This document shows, one piece after another, positions 36,564-44,622 of a stretch of 64,000 nucleotides of DNA; the first letter of the stretch is position 1; every line of letters begins with the position of its first letter. Where the stretch lies: positions 124,001-188,000 of the forward strand of contig NZ_VLKW01000013.1 in assembly GCF_007830495.1 (NCBI RefSeq), in the 5' to 3' direction. The position numbers and the translations under genes are program-made. The stretch is from Pseudoduganella flava (GTDB taxonomy: Bacteria > Pseudomonadota > Gammaproteobacteria > Burkholderiales > Burkholderiaceae_D). The notes beneath the pieces were generated by a model. That model had not been told where the DNA came from and ran no database searches. It saw only the letters and a list, made by a program, of their open reading frames with translations.

Positions 36564-37243
36564 CGGCGCTCGTGCGGATCGCCCACCTGTCGAAGAGCTA
36601 CCGGCGCGGCGGCCAGGTCGTGCCGGTGCTGCACGACATCGACCTGACCGTCGAGGCGGGCGACTTCCTGGCATTGATGGGCCCTTCCGGCTCCGGCAAG
36701 AGCACGCTCCTGAACCTGATCGCCGGGATCGACCAGCCGGACAGCGGCGAGCTGCGCGTGGCGGGGCGCGACCTCGCGGCGATGTCGGAAACGGAACTGG
36801 CGCGCTGGCGCGCGGCCAGCATCGGCTTCGTCTTCCAGTTCTACAACCTGATGCCCGTGCTGACGGCGCTGGAAAACGTGGAACTGCCGCTGCTGCTGGC
36901 GCCGTTGTCGCGCCGCGAACGCCGCGCCCGCGCCCGACTGACGCTGGAGCTGGTGGGCCTGGGCGGGCGGCTCGAACACCTGCCCAGTGAACTCTCCGGC
37001 GGCCAGCAGCAGCGCGTGGCGATCGCCCGCGCGATCGTCACCGACCCGCTGCTGATCGTGGCGGACGAGCCCACCGGCGACCTCGATCGCCAATCCGCGG
37101 CCGACGTGCTGGCGCTGCTGGAGCGCTTCAATCGTGAGCTGGGCAAGACGATCGTCATGGTCACGCACGACGCGCTGGCAGCCCAGCACGCCCGCACCGT
37201 CGTCCACCTGGAAAAAGGCGAGCTGCTGCGCGCCACCGCCTGA
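36560..37243 (+). CDS. ABC transporter ATP-binding protein (MacB/LolD type)
   Basis: A 227-residue ATPase. Walker A is GPSGSGKST near residue 41, the Q-loop follows in VFQFYNL, the signature is LSGGQQQR near 146, Walker B is [13 protein letters not shown], and the switch His lies in VTHD. The short form without fused permease fits the MacB/LolD/FtsE branch. It pairs with two separate permeases immediately downstream. Confidence 0.95.
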   Translation: MTALVRIAHLSKSYRRGGQVVPVLHDIDLTVEAGDFLALMGPSGSGKSTLLNLIAGIDQPDSGELRVAGRDLAAMSETELARWRAASIGFVFQFYNLMPVLTALENVELPLLLAPLSRRERRARARLTLELVGLGGRLEHLPSELSGGQQQRVAIARAIVTDPLLIVADEPTGDLDRQSAADVLALLERFNRELGKTIVMVTHDALAAQHARTVVHLEKGELLRATA

Positions 37244-37244
37244 T

Positions 37245-38399
37245 ATGCTGATTCGCCTCATCGCGGGCAATGCCCTGCGCCACAAGCTGCGCACCGTGCT
37301 GACGGTGCTGGGGCTGACGGTGGCGATCCTGTCGTTCGGCCTGCTGCACACGGTGATCGACGCGTGGTACGCCGGCGCCAACGCTGCCGCGCCAACGACG
37401 CTCATCACCCGCAACGCGATCTCGCTCGTGTTCCCACTGCCGCTGTCGTACGAGGGCCGCATCCGCGCGACACCGGGCGTGACGGGCGTCGGCTATGCGA
37501 ACTGGTTCGGCGGCGTCTACCGCGACCCGAAGAATTTTTTCGCGCAGTTCGCAATCTCCGGCCGCAGCTACCTGGACATCTACCCGGACTACCTGGTCCT
37601 CGAGCGCGACCGCGAGGCATTCCTGCACGACCGCCAGGGCGCGCTGGTGGGCCGCAAGCTGGCCAACCAGTTCGGCTTCAAGGTCGGCGACGTGATCCCG
37701 TTGCGCGGCGTGATCTACCCGGGCGAGTGGCACTTCACGGTGCGGGCGATCTACGACGGCCGCCACAGCAACACGAACACGTCGACGATGTTCATGCACT
37801 GGGACTACGTCAACGAAACGATGAAGCGCACGGTGCCGCGCCGCGGCAACCAGGTCGGCGTCTACGTCGCCACCATCGCCCGGGCCGAGGATGCGCCCGC
37901 GATCGCCCGGGCGATCGATGCGCAGTTCCGCAACTCGCTGGCCGAGACGCTGACCGAGACGGAAAAGGCGTTCCAGCTGGGCTTCGTGTCGATGTCCGAG
38001 GCGATCGTGGCGGCGATCCGCGTCGTGTCGCTCGTCGTCATCCTGATCATGATGGCGGTGATGGCGAACACGATGGCGATGAGCGCGCGCGAACGGATCG
38101 CGGAATACGCGACGTTGAAGGCGCTCGGCTTCGGCCCCGCCTTCCTGGCGCAGTTGATCGCCGGCGAATCGCTGCTGCTGGCGCTTGCCGGCGGCGCGCT
38201 CGGCAGCGCGCTGCTGTACCCTGCCGCGCACGGCTTCGCCGAGCGGATGGGCACGATGTTCCCCGTGTTCGACGTGGCACCGGCGACAGTGGTGCTGCAA
38301 CTGGCGGCGGCGCTGGCGATCGGCGCCGTGGCCGCGCTGGCCCCGGCATTGCGCGCGGCACGCATCCGCATCGTCGACGGCCTGCGCAGCATCGGATGA
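37245..38399 (+). CDS. ABC transporter permease (MacB type), first of two
   Basis: A 384-residue FtsX/MacB-type permease. It has an N-terminal membrane segment ([24 protein letters not shown]), a large periplasmic domain of about 230 residues, and three C-terminal membrane segments beginning at [19 protein letters not shown], with the conserved [16 protein letters not shown] coupling region. The ATG at 37245 lies one base after the ATPase stop. With the next gene it probably forms a heterodimeric transporter core. Confidence 0.92.
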   Translation: MLIRLIAGNALRHKLRTVLTVLGLTVAILSFGLLHTVIDAWYAGANAAAPTTLITRNAISLVFPLPLSYEGRIRATPGVTGVGYANWFGGVYRDPKNFFAQFAISGRSYLDIYPDYLVLERDREAFLHDRQGALVGRKLANQFGFKVGDVIPLRGVIYPGEWHFTVRAIYDGRHSNTNTSTMFMHWDYVNETMKRTVPRRGNQVGVYVATIARAEDAPAIARAIDAQFRNSLAETLTETEKAFQLGFVSMSEAIVAAIRVVSLVVILIMMAVMANTMAMSARERIAEYATLKALGFGPAFLAQLIAGESLLLALAGGALGSALLYPAAHGFAERMGTMFPVFDVAPATVVLQLAAALAIGAVAALAPALRAARIRIVDGLRSIG

Positions 38400-39565
38400 T
38401 GAAGATCCCCTTTTCCTACATCGTGCGCAACCTGTGGACGCGCCGGCTGACGACGGCGCTGACGGCCGCCGGGCTGGCGCTCGTCGTGTTCGTGTTCGCC
38501 ACGGTGCTGATGCTGAACGAAGGCTTGCGCGCGACGCTCGTCGACACGGGCGAAGCGGACAACGTGGTGCTGGTGCGCCGCGCCGCCGACACGGAGGTGA
38601 TGAGCGGCGTCGATCGCGCACAGGCGGCCGTCGCCGTCAGCCACCCCGCCGTGGCGCTGGGCGGCGATGGCCTGCCGCGCGCATCGAAGGAGACCGTCGT
38701 GCTGATCGTGCTGAACAAGCGCGCCTCGGACAAGCCGTCCAACGTCGTCATCCGCGGCGTCGGCCCGGCCGGGCTGGCGCTGCGGCCGCAGGTGCGCATC
38801 ACCGCGGGCCGGCTGTTCCGCCCCGGCGCCTCCGAAATCATTGCCGGTGCCAGCATCGCGCGCCGCTTCGCCGGCGCCGGCATCGGCGAGACGGTGCGCT
38901 TCGGCCAGCGCGAGTGGACCGTCGTCGGCCTGTTCGATGCGGGCAACAGCGGCTTCGATTCCGAGATCTGGGGAGACAGCGAGCAGCTGATGCAGGCGTT
39001 CCGCCGCGGCGTTTACTCGTCGGTGATCGTGCGGCTGGCCGACCCTGGCGGCTTCCCACGTTTCAAGCGCGACATCGAGGCCGACCCGCGCCTGACGCTC
39101 GAGGCGAAACGCGAGCGGCAGTTCTATGCCGACCAATCGAAGGCGCTGTCGACGTTCATCGGCGTGCTGGGAATGACCTTGTCGGTGATCTTCTCGATCG
39201 GCGCGATGATCGGCGCGGCGATCACGATGTACGCGTCGGTGGCGAGCCGCACCGGCGAGATCGGCACGCTGCGGGCGCTTGGCTTCAGCCGCCGCGCGAT
39301 CCTGTCCGCCTTCCTCGTCGAGGCGATGCTGCTGGCGCTGGCCGGAGGCGCGGCGGGCCTCGCCTGCGCCGCGTTCATGCAACTATTGACGTTCTCCACC
39401 ACCAACTTCCAGTCGTTCGCCGAGCTGTCGTTCGGCTTCCGCCTGACCGGCGCGATCGTCGTCGACACACTGCTGTTCGCGCTGGCGATGGGCTTCATCG
39501 GCGGCTTCCTGCCGGCACTGCGAGCCGCCCGGCTGCCGATCGTCGACGCGCTGCGCGCCGCGTAA
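38396..39565 (+). CDS. ABC transporter permease (MacB type), second of two
   Basis: A 389-residue permease of the same plan: an N-terminal segment LTTALTAAGLALVVFVFATVLML, a periplasmic domain, and C-terminal segments with SRTGEIGTLRALGFSRRAIL. Two adjacent ATGs at 38396 and 38399 overlap the preceding stop; either could be used. Divergence from the first permease suggests a heterodimer. Substrate is unknown; MacB-type systems export peptides, lipids or macrolides. Confidence 0.92.
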   Translation: MMKIPFSYIVRNLWTRRLTTALTAAGLALVVFVFATVLMLNEGLRATLVDTGEADNVVLVRRAADTEVMSGVDRAQAAVAVSHPAVALGGDGLPRASKETVVLIVLNKRASDKPSNVVIRGVGPAGLALRPQVRITAGRLFRPGASEIIAGASIARRFAGAGIGETVRFGQREWTVVGLFDAGNSGFDSEIWGDSEQLMQAFRRGVYSSVIVRLADPGGFPRFKRDIEADPRLTLEAKRERQFYADQSKALSTFIGVLGMTLSVIFSIGAMIGAAITMYASVASRTGEIGTLRALGFSRRAILSAFLVEAMLLALAGGAAGLACAAFMQLLTFSTTNFQSFAELSFGFRLTGAIVVDTLLFALAMGFIGGFLPALRAARLPIVDALRAA

Positions 39566-39635
39566 CACTCCGACCACACCTGTTGCAACCTTGCCACGAA
39601 GATTTCACTTGGGGAAATGCGTTTCCGCACGACCG

Positions 39636-39644
39636 TGTTACACT
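39636..39644 (+). promoter_or_regulatory. Candidate extended -10 of the diguanylate cyclase gene
   Basis: TGTTACACT fits TG-N-TACACT, about 41 bases before the ATG. No -35 is evident. Confidence 0.35.
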
Positions 39645-39684
39645 TTCCGGAGGGCAAATTCGCCCATCCGTTCTTTACACCTCT

Positions 39685-41364
39685 ATGCACCAGACGCTGA
39701 CGCGTACCCTGCTGATGGCCGGCTGCTGGCTGGCGTTCGCGCTCGCCTGCCACGGCGGCGCGCACGCGGCCAATGCGGCCGGCGAACGGCAGGTGCTGGT
39801 GCTGTATTCGCTCGGGTCGGAATCCACGTCCGTGTGGCAGCGCCTCGTGCACAAGGGCCTGTACGACGAATTGGGCAAGCGCAGCTGGGGCGCGACGCCG
39901 GCCATCTACGAAGAACGTTTCGACGCCAACCGGGTCGGCGAGGAGCAGGCCCGCGAAAGCATGGCCCCTTACCTGCGCAGCAAATACGCCAAGGTGCCGC
40001 TGGATGCGATCGTCGCGGAAAATCACGTGGCGAGCGAATTCCTCGGCGAGCACCCCGAGCTGTTCCCCGGCGTGCCCCGCTTCTACGTGAACCACGGCCG
40101 GCTGGGCTGGCAGCCGGCGGACGGCACCGGCATCGAAGTCACGTCCGATTTCGACCGCGCCATCGGCATCGTGCCGCGGGTGGCGCCGCAGGTGCGCCGC
40201 CTCGTCGTCATCGGCGACCGCACGCCCCGTGCGCAGGCATGGATCGCAGCGATCCGCGCCATCGCGGCCCGCCATGCGCCCAAGCTGACGATCGAGTACT
40301 GCGACGACCGCAGCTTCGAGCAGATGGAACGGATGGTCGCGGCACTCGACCGTCAAAGTGCCGTGTTCCTGCTGTCGACCATCACGGACAGTAATGGCGA
40401 CCGCATCTCGCCGCCGGTCCTGGCGCGCCGCATCGCCGCGGCCAGCGCGGTCCCCGTGTTCACGCACATGGAATCGCTGGTGCTGCCCGGCGTGGCGGGC
40501 GGCTACGTGATCAGCGCCGAGAGCATCGGCCGCGTGATCGCGCGCATCCTGCTTGGCCAGCGCACCGACGGCATCGACGTGCAGGGTTACTTCTTCGACG
40601 ACCCGACGGTACGCCGCTTCAACCTGCGCGACGTGCCGCCCAGCGCGGTACTGCTGAACCGGCCGGACAACGTATGGGAGCTGTACCGCTGGCAGATCAT
40701 CGCCGGCGTGACGTTGATCGTGCTCGAGGGCGTGCTGATCTCCGCGCTGGTGGCCGCACTGCGCGACCGCCGGCGCATGCTCGCCGACCTGAACGCGGAG
40801 CGCAACAACCTGGAAGACCGGGTGCTGCAGCGCACGCTCGAGCTGCTGATGGCGAACACCAAGCTGGAACAGCTGGCCACGACGGACCCGCTGACGGGGA
40901 TCGCCAACCGCCGCAAGATGACCGAGCAGATCGGCGCGGAGCTGGAGCGCGCACGCCGCTTCGGCCATCCGCTGTCGCTGCTGATGGTGGACATCGACCA
41001 CTTCAAGCGCATCAACGACACCTACGGCCACGAAGTCGGCGACCAGGCGATCGTCGCGACGTCGAAGCTGCTGACGGAATCGCTGCGTTCGATCGATATG
41101 GCGGCCCGCTTCGGCGGCGAGGAATTCGTCGTGCTGATGCCGGAGACGGAGGAATTCGTCGCGGCCGTCGCCGCCGAGCGGCTGCGCGACGCCGCTTGCG
41201 CACTGCGCGTGCAGGCCGAGGACGGCACCGACGTGGCCCTGACGATCAGCATCGGCGTGACGTCCGTGCTCGCCGGCGATACGCCGTCGACTTTGCTGAT
41301 GCGCGCCGACAAGGCGCTGTACCGCGCCAAGCGGGAAGGCCGCAACCGCGTGGTGCGGTTCTAA
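39685..41364 (+). CDS. Diguanylate cyclase with periplasmic substrate-binding-like sensor
   Basis: A 559-residue inner-membrane enzyme making cyclic di-GMP. The signal peptide ends near AHAAN. A periplasmic region of about 300 residues resembles ABC-type substrate-binding proteins (ERQVLVLYSLGSESTSVWQ; a late GGYVISAESIGRVIARILLGQ). One membrane segment lies near residues 340-360, followed by a short coiled coil and a GGDEF domain. The active site is GGEEF near residue 477. The product-inhibition I-site RSID stands five residues before it, so feedback inhibition is expected. No EAL domain. The ligand is unknown. Confidence 0.92.
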   Translation: MHQTLTRTLLMAGCWLAFALACHGGAHAANAAGERQVLVLYSLGSESTSVWQRLVHKGLYDELGKRSWGATPAIYEERFDANRVGEEQARESMAPYLRSKYAKVPLDAIVAENHVASEFLGEHPELFPGVPRFYVNHGRLGWQPADGTGIEVTSDFDRAIGIVPRVAPQVRRLVVIGDRTPRAQAWIAAIRAIAARHAPKLTIEYCDDRSFEQMERMVAALDRQSAVFLLSTITDSNGDRISPPVLARRIAAASAVPVFTHMESLVLPGVAGGYVISAESIGRVIARILLGQRTDGIDVQGYFFDDPTVRRFNLRDVPPSAVLLNRPDNVWELYRWQIIAGVTLIVLEGVLISALVAALRDRRRMLADLNAERNNLEDRVLQRTLELLMANTKLEQLATTDPLTGIANRRKMTEQIGAELERARRFGHPLSLLMVDIDHFKRINDTYGHEVGDQAIVATSKLLTESLRSIDMAARFGGEEFVVLMPETEEFVAAVAAERLRDAACALRVQAEDGTDVALTISIGVTSVLAGDTPSTLLMRADKALYRAKREGRNRVVRF

Positions 41365-41370
41365 GGCCGC

Positions 41371-42015
41371 TTACTCGGCGTCCGGCTGCTGCGCCGGATG
41401 GGCCGCCTGGAACGCGGGAATCTGCGCGCACGCCTCGTCGATGCGGGCGATGGTCGGATACGGTGCCAGGTCGATGTTGAAACGGTTGGCGTTGAAGACC
41501 TGCGGCACGAGGCAGCAATCGGCCATCGTCGGCGTATCGCCATGGCAGAAGCGGCCGGTGTCGGCGCTGTTCGCCAGCTGCGCTTCCAGCACGCGCATGC
41601 CCTCGTTCATCCAGTGCCGATACCAGTCCATCTTCGCTTCCTCGGACAGCCCCAGCGGCCCCTTCAGGTGCTGCAGCACGCGCAGGTTCGTCAGCGGATG
41701 GGTGTCGCAGGCGATCGTCTGCGCCAGCGCGCGCACGCGGGCGCGGCCCAGCGCATCGGGCGGCAGCAGCGGCATCATCGGATGCGTCTCGTCCAGGTAT
41801 TCGATGATCGCCAGCGATTGGGTCAGCGTGACACCGTCGGCTTCGAGGGCAGGCACCAGTTCGCCCGGATTGACGGCCTTGTAGGCGTCCGTGTGGTGCT
41901 CGCCGCCGCCCTTCAGCAGGTGCACGGGAACGGCTTCGTAGCCGATGCCTTTCAGGTTCAACGCAATGCGCACGCGGTAGGCGGCGGAGCTGCGGAAGTA
42001 GGTGTACAGCTTCAT
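41371..42015 (-). CDS. maiA: Maleylacetoacetate isomerase (zeta-class GST)
   Basis: A 214-residue glutathione transferase fold. The zeta-class catalytic motif SSAAYRVRIAL lies at residues 9-19, then NPGELVPAL and QSLAIIEYLDE for glutathione binding. It isomerises maleylacetoacetate to fumarylacetoacetate in tyrosine breakdown, or maleylpyruvate in related pathways. The rest of the pathway is not in this window. It ends six bases from the convergent diguanylate cyclase gene. Confidence 0.9.
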   Translation of the reverse strand: MKLYTYFRSSAAYRVRIALNLKGIGYEAVPVHLLKGGGEHHTDAYKAVNPGELVPALEADGVTLTQSLAIIEYLDETHPMMPLLPPDALGRARVRALAQTIACDTHPLTNLRVLQHLKGPLGLSEEAKMDWYRHWMNEGMRVLEAQLANSADTGRFCHGDTPTMADCCLVPQVFNANRFNIDLAPYPTIARIDEACAQIPAFQAAHPAQQPDAE

Positions 42016-42121
42016 GGTCGGGTCTCCAGTGTTGTCGATCTTTTCCGGGAGCCGACATTAAACCGCGCCGGCCGCCGTTCGTCCAACCGTTTTATCGTGG
42101 CTGAAACGACGCGGACGAAAC

Positions 42122-42127
42122 TATAAT
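42122..42127 (+). promoter_or_regulatory. -10 box of chaC
   Basis: A perfect TATAAT 32 bases before the chosen chaC start. It contains the in-frame ATG at 42126, which therefore lies upstream of the probable transcript start and is not the initiator. Confidence 0.5.
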
Positions 42128-42158
42128 GGCCGGGTCATCCGCATTCGAACCCGCTCCC

Positions 42159-42734
42159 ATGTCGCACAACACCATCGAGATCAACCGCGCGATGGACAAA
42201 TTCGACGGCCACCACAGCGTGTGGCTGTTCGGCTACGGCTCCCTGATCTGGAAAGCCGACTTCCCGTACATCGAGCGCCGCCCCGCCTGCATCGCCGGCT
42301 GGGTGCGCCGCTTCTGGCAAGGCTCGCACGACCACCGCGGCACGCCCGAGGCCCCCGGCCGCGTCGTCACGCTGGTGCGGCAGGAAGGCGCCGTCTGCCA
42401 CGGCATGGCGTATCTCGTGACGCCGGAAGAATTCGCCCACCTGGACCACCGCGAAAAGAACGGCTACCTGCGCCTGCCGATCGACATCGCGTTCGACGGC
42501 GGCGGCAACGTCGAAGGCCTCGTCTACATCGCGCGGCAGGACAACGCCGCGTACCTGGGCGAGGCGTCCGAACTGGAGATCGCCCGGCACATCGCCAAGG
42601 CACGCGGCCCGAGCGGGCCGAATGCAGAGTACCTGCTGCACCTGGCGCAGGCGCTCAGGGGCATGGGGCATGTGGATGAGCATGTGTTCGCGATCGAGCG
42701 GTATCTGGCAGCGCTGGCTGACGACACACGCTAG
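42159..42734 (+). CDS. chaC: Gamma-glutamylcyclotransferase, ChaC family
   Basis: A 191-residue enzyme degrading glutathione to 5-oxoproline and Cys-Gly. The family signature FGYGSLIWKADF comes near the start, and the catalytic Glu is expected in the HREKNGYLR segment. RRFWQGSHDHRGTPEAPGRVVTL is the conserved ChaC block. The ATG at 42159 is preferred over 42126 because the latter overlaps a TATAAT box. It converges with the radical SAM gene, sharing four bases at the 3' ends. Confidence 0.92.
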   Translation: MSHNTIEINRAMDKFDGHHSVWLFGYGSLIWKADFPYIERRPACIAGWVRRFWQGSHDHRGTPEAPGRVVTLVRQEGAVCHGMAYLVTPEEFAHLDHREKNGYLRLPIDIAFDGGGNVEGLVYIARQDNAAYLGEASELEIARHIAKARGPSGPNAEYLLHLAQALRGMGHVDEHVFAIERYLAALADDTR

Positions 42735-43894
42735 AACAAATCCATCTGCCCCGCCGCCGCGGCCCGCTTCGCCCTTGCCCCGAGCGCCGGTACCACCACC
42801 GGCCGCTGGAACCGCGTGCAATCGAGCTGCTTGAAGCGCCGCCCTCTTCCCTCCATGCCGCAGCGCTTGATCGCCTTCTCGACGCGCTGGCGGATCAGGT
42901 CCGCCCACACGCCCTCGCCGTGCATCCGCGTGCCGAAGGTGGCGTCGTAGTCCTTCCCGCCGCGCATGTCGCGCACGCGGTTCATCACACGCTGCGCGCG
43001 GTCCGGGAAGTGCGCTTCCAGCCATTCCTTGAACAGCGGATTGACTTCCCACGGCAGCCGCAGCACCACGTAGCTCGCCATCACGGCGCCCGCGTCGTGC
43101 GCCGCCTCGATGATCTTTTCGATGTCCGGCTCCGTGACGAACGGGATGATCGGCGCCACCGACACGCCGACCGGGATGCCCGCGTCGGTCAGCGTGCGGA
43201 TCGCGCGCAGCCGGCGGGCCGGTGCGGCGGCACGGGGTTCCAACGTGCGGGCGATCTTCGGGTCGAGCGTCGTCAGCGTGATCGATGCCGCGGCCAGGCG
43301 CTTCTCGGCCATCGGCCCGAGGATGTCGATGTCGCGCTCGATCAGCGCCGACTTCGTGATCAGCCCCACCGGGTGCTCGCATTCCTGCAGCACTTCCAGC
43401 ACGCGGCGCGTCAAGCGCAAGTCGCGCTCGATCGGCTGGTACGCATCCGTATTGACCCCCAGCGCGATCGGCTCGACCGTGTAGCTGGCCTTGGCGATCT
43501 CGCTCTTCAGCAGTTCCGGCGCATTCATTTTCGCGAACAGCTTGCTCTCGAAATCGAGCCCCGGGGACAGGCCAAGATAGCTGTGCGTGGGCCGCGCGAA
43601 GCAGTAGATGCAGCCATGCTCGCAGCCGCGGTAAGGGTTCAGCGACACGCCGAACGGAATGTCCGGCGACTGGTTGCGCGAAAGGATCGAACGCGCCGTT
43701 TCCTCCGTCACGTGGGTGCGCCACACCTTCGGCTCCTCGCCCTCGCGCTCCCAGCCGTCGTCGAACGTTTCGCGCACGTCCGCTTCGTAGCGCCCTTGCA
43801 GGTTCGTGACGGCGCCGCGCCCTTTCTGCACCTTCAGAGAGGACGGCGGCAGCATCACCTGTTCGGCCTGGGGATCGTCGTCGTACGGGGGCAT
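42731..43894 (-). CDS. PA0069-family radical SAM protein
   Basis: A 387-residue radical SAM enzyme related to spore photoproduct lyase. The [4Fe-4S] ligands are in the motif GCEHGCIYCFAR (C-x3-C-x2-C) near residues 83-92. Further blocks are NTDAYQPIE and ITKSALIERDIDIL, and a basic C-terminal tail follows. The biochemical role is unknown. The promoter carries a near-perfect LexA box, so expression in the DNA-damage response is likely; the Pseudomonas aeruginosa homologue that names the family is, to my knowledge, also in the LexA regulon. ATG at 43894. Confidence 0.88.
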   Translation of the reverse strand: MPPYDDDPQAEQVMLPPSSLKVQKGRGAVTNLQGRYEADVRETFDDGWEREGEEPKVWRTHVTEETARSILSRNQSPDIPFGVSLNPYRGCEHGCIYCFARPTHSYLGLSPGLDFESKLFAKMNAPELLKSEIAKASYTVEPIALGVNTDAYQPIERDLRLTRRVLEVLQECEHPVGLITKSALIERDIDILGPMAEKRLAAASITLTTLDPKIARTLEPRAAAPARRLRAIRTLTDAGIPVGVSVAPIIPFVTEPDIEKIIEAAHDAGAVMASYVVLRLPWEVNPLFKEWLEAHFPDRAQRVMNRVRDMRGGKDYDATFGTRMHGEGVWADLIRQRVEKAIKRCGMEGRGRRFKQLDCTRFQRPVVVPALGARAKRAAAAGQMDLF

Positions 43895-43909
43895 GGTGGA
43901 GCTCACATT

Positions 43910-43929
43910 AACTGTATATATGTACAGTA
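43910..43929 (-). promoter_or_regulatory. LexA (SOS) box
   Basis: The plus strand reads AACTGTATATATGTACAGTA, that is CTGT-N8-ACAG with an AT-rich centre. It differs from the E. coli consensus TACTGTATATATATACAGTA at two positions. It lies 16-35 bases before the radical SAM gene and 107 bases before the divergent DUF2760 gene, so control of the former is most likely. Confidence 0.85.
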
Positions 43930-44035
43930 TTCTAGGCCGATTCCCTGGCCGCCGCAACCGCCGCGCGTGCCTTGCCGGTTCGCCAACTGGTATGATTCGC
44001 GCTTCAGCGTCCCCCGCACCCATTCAAGAGCAAAA

Positions 44036-44608
44036 ATGAGCACAACTACCCCGTCCTTCTGGGCCAGGATCCCCCTCGCCTTCAGCGCTTTCTTCAAGAC
44101 GCTGGGCAACGCGGAATTCGCCGCGCGTTACCAACACGACCAGGTCGGTCCCGTGGCCGCACCAGCACCCGCGCCGGCACCGGCCCCCGCACCCGCACCA
44201 GTCCCCGCTGCCGCGCCCCTGCGCGAAGCGACGCCGGACGCCGCGCTGCAACTGCTGTCGCTGCTGCAGCGCGAGGCGCGCCTGATCGACTTCACGCAGG
44301 AGAACCTGGCCGGTTACGCCGATGCCGACATCGGCGCCGCCGCCCGCGTCGTGCACGAGGGCTGCAGCAAGGTGCTGCGCGAGCACTTCACGATCGAACC
44401 CGTACGCGGCGAAGCCGAAGGCAGCCGCCTGACCATGGACGAAGGCTTCGATGCCGCCAGCGTGCGCCTGACCGGCAATGTCGTCGGCAAGCCGCCGTTC
44501 AAGGGCACGCTGAGCCACCGCGGCTGGCGCGCCACCAATGTGCGCCTGCCGAAGCTGGCCGAAGCGCACGATGCGAAGATCCTCGCACCGGCCGAGGTGG
44601 AACTGTGA
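44036..44608 (+). CDS. DUF2760 domain protein
   Basis: A 190-residue protein. A short N-terminal helix (FWARIPLAFSAFFKTLGNAEFAARY) is followed by an Ala-Pro dipeptide repeat linker of about 25 residues. The DUF2760 domain comes next (ALQLLSLLQREARLIDFTQENLAGYADADIGAAARVVHEGC; KPPFKGTLSHRGWRATNVRLPKL). It is encoded directly before two Hsp70-type genes, with which it overlaps (GTGA), and is probably a partner or substrate adaptor of those chaperones. That role is inference from context. Confidence 0.88.
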   Translation: MSTTTPSFWARIPLAFSAFFKTLGNAEFAARYQHDQVGPVAAPAPAPAPAPAPAPVPAAAPLREATPDAALQLLSLLQREARLIDFTQENLAGYADADIGAAARVVHEGCSKVLREHFTIEPVRGEAEGSRLTMDEGFDAASVRLTGNVVGKPPFKGTLSHRGWRATNVRLPKLAEAHDAKILAPAEVEL

Positions 44609-44622
44609 GCGACGGGGATAAA

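Noticed and set aside
42126-42158. In-frame ATG adding 11 residues to ChaC
   Set aside because: It sits inside a perfect TATAAT box and so upstream of the likely transcript start.
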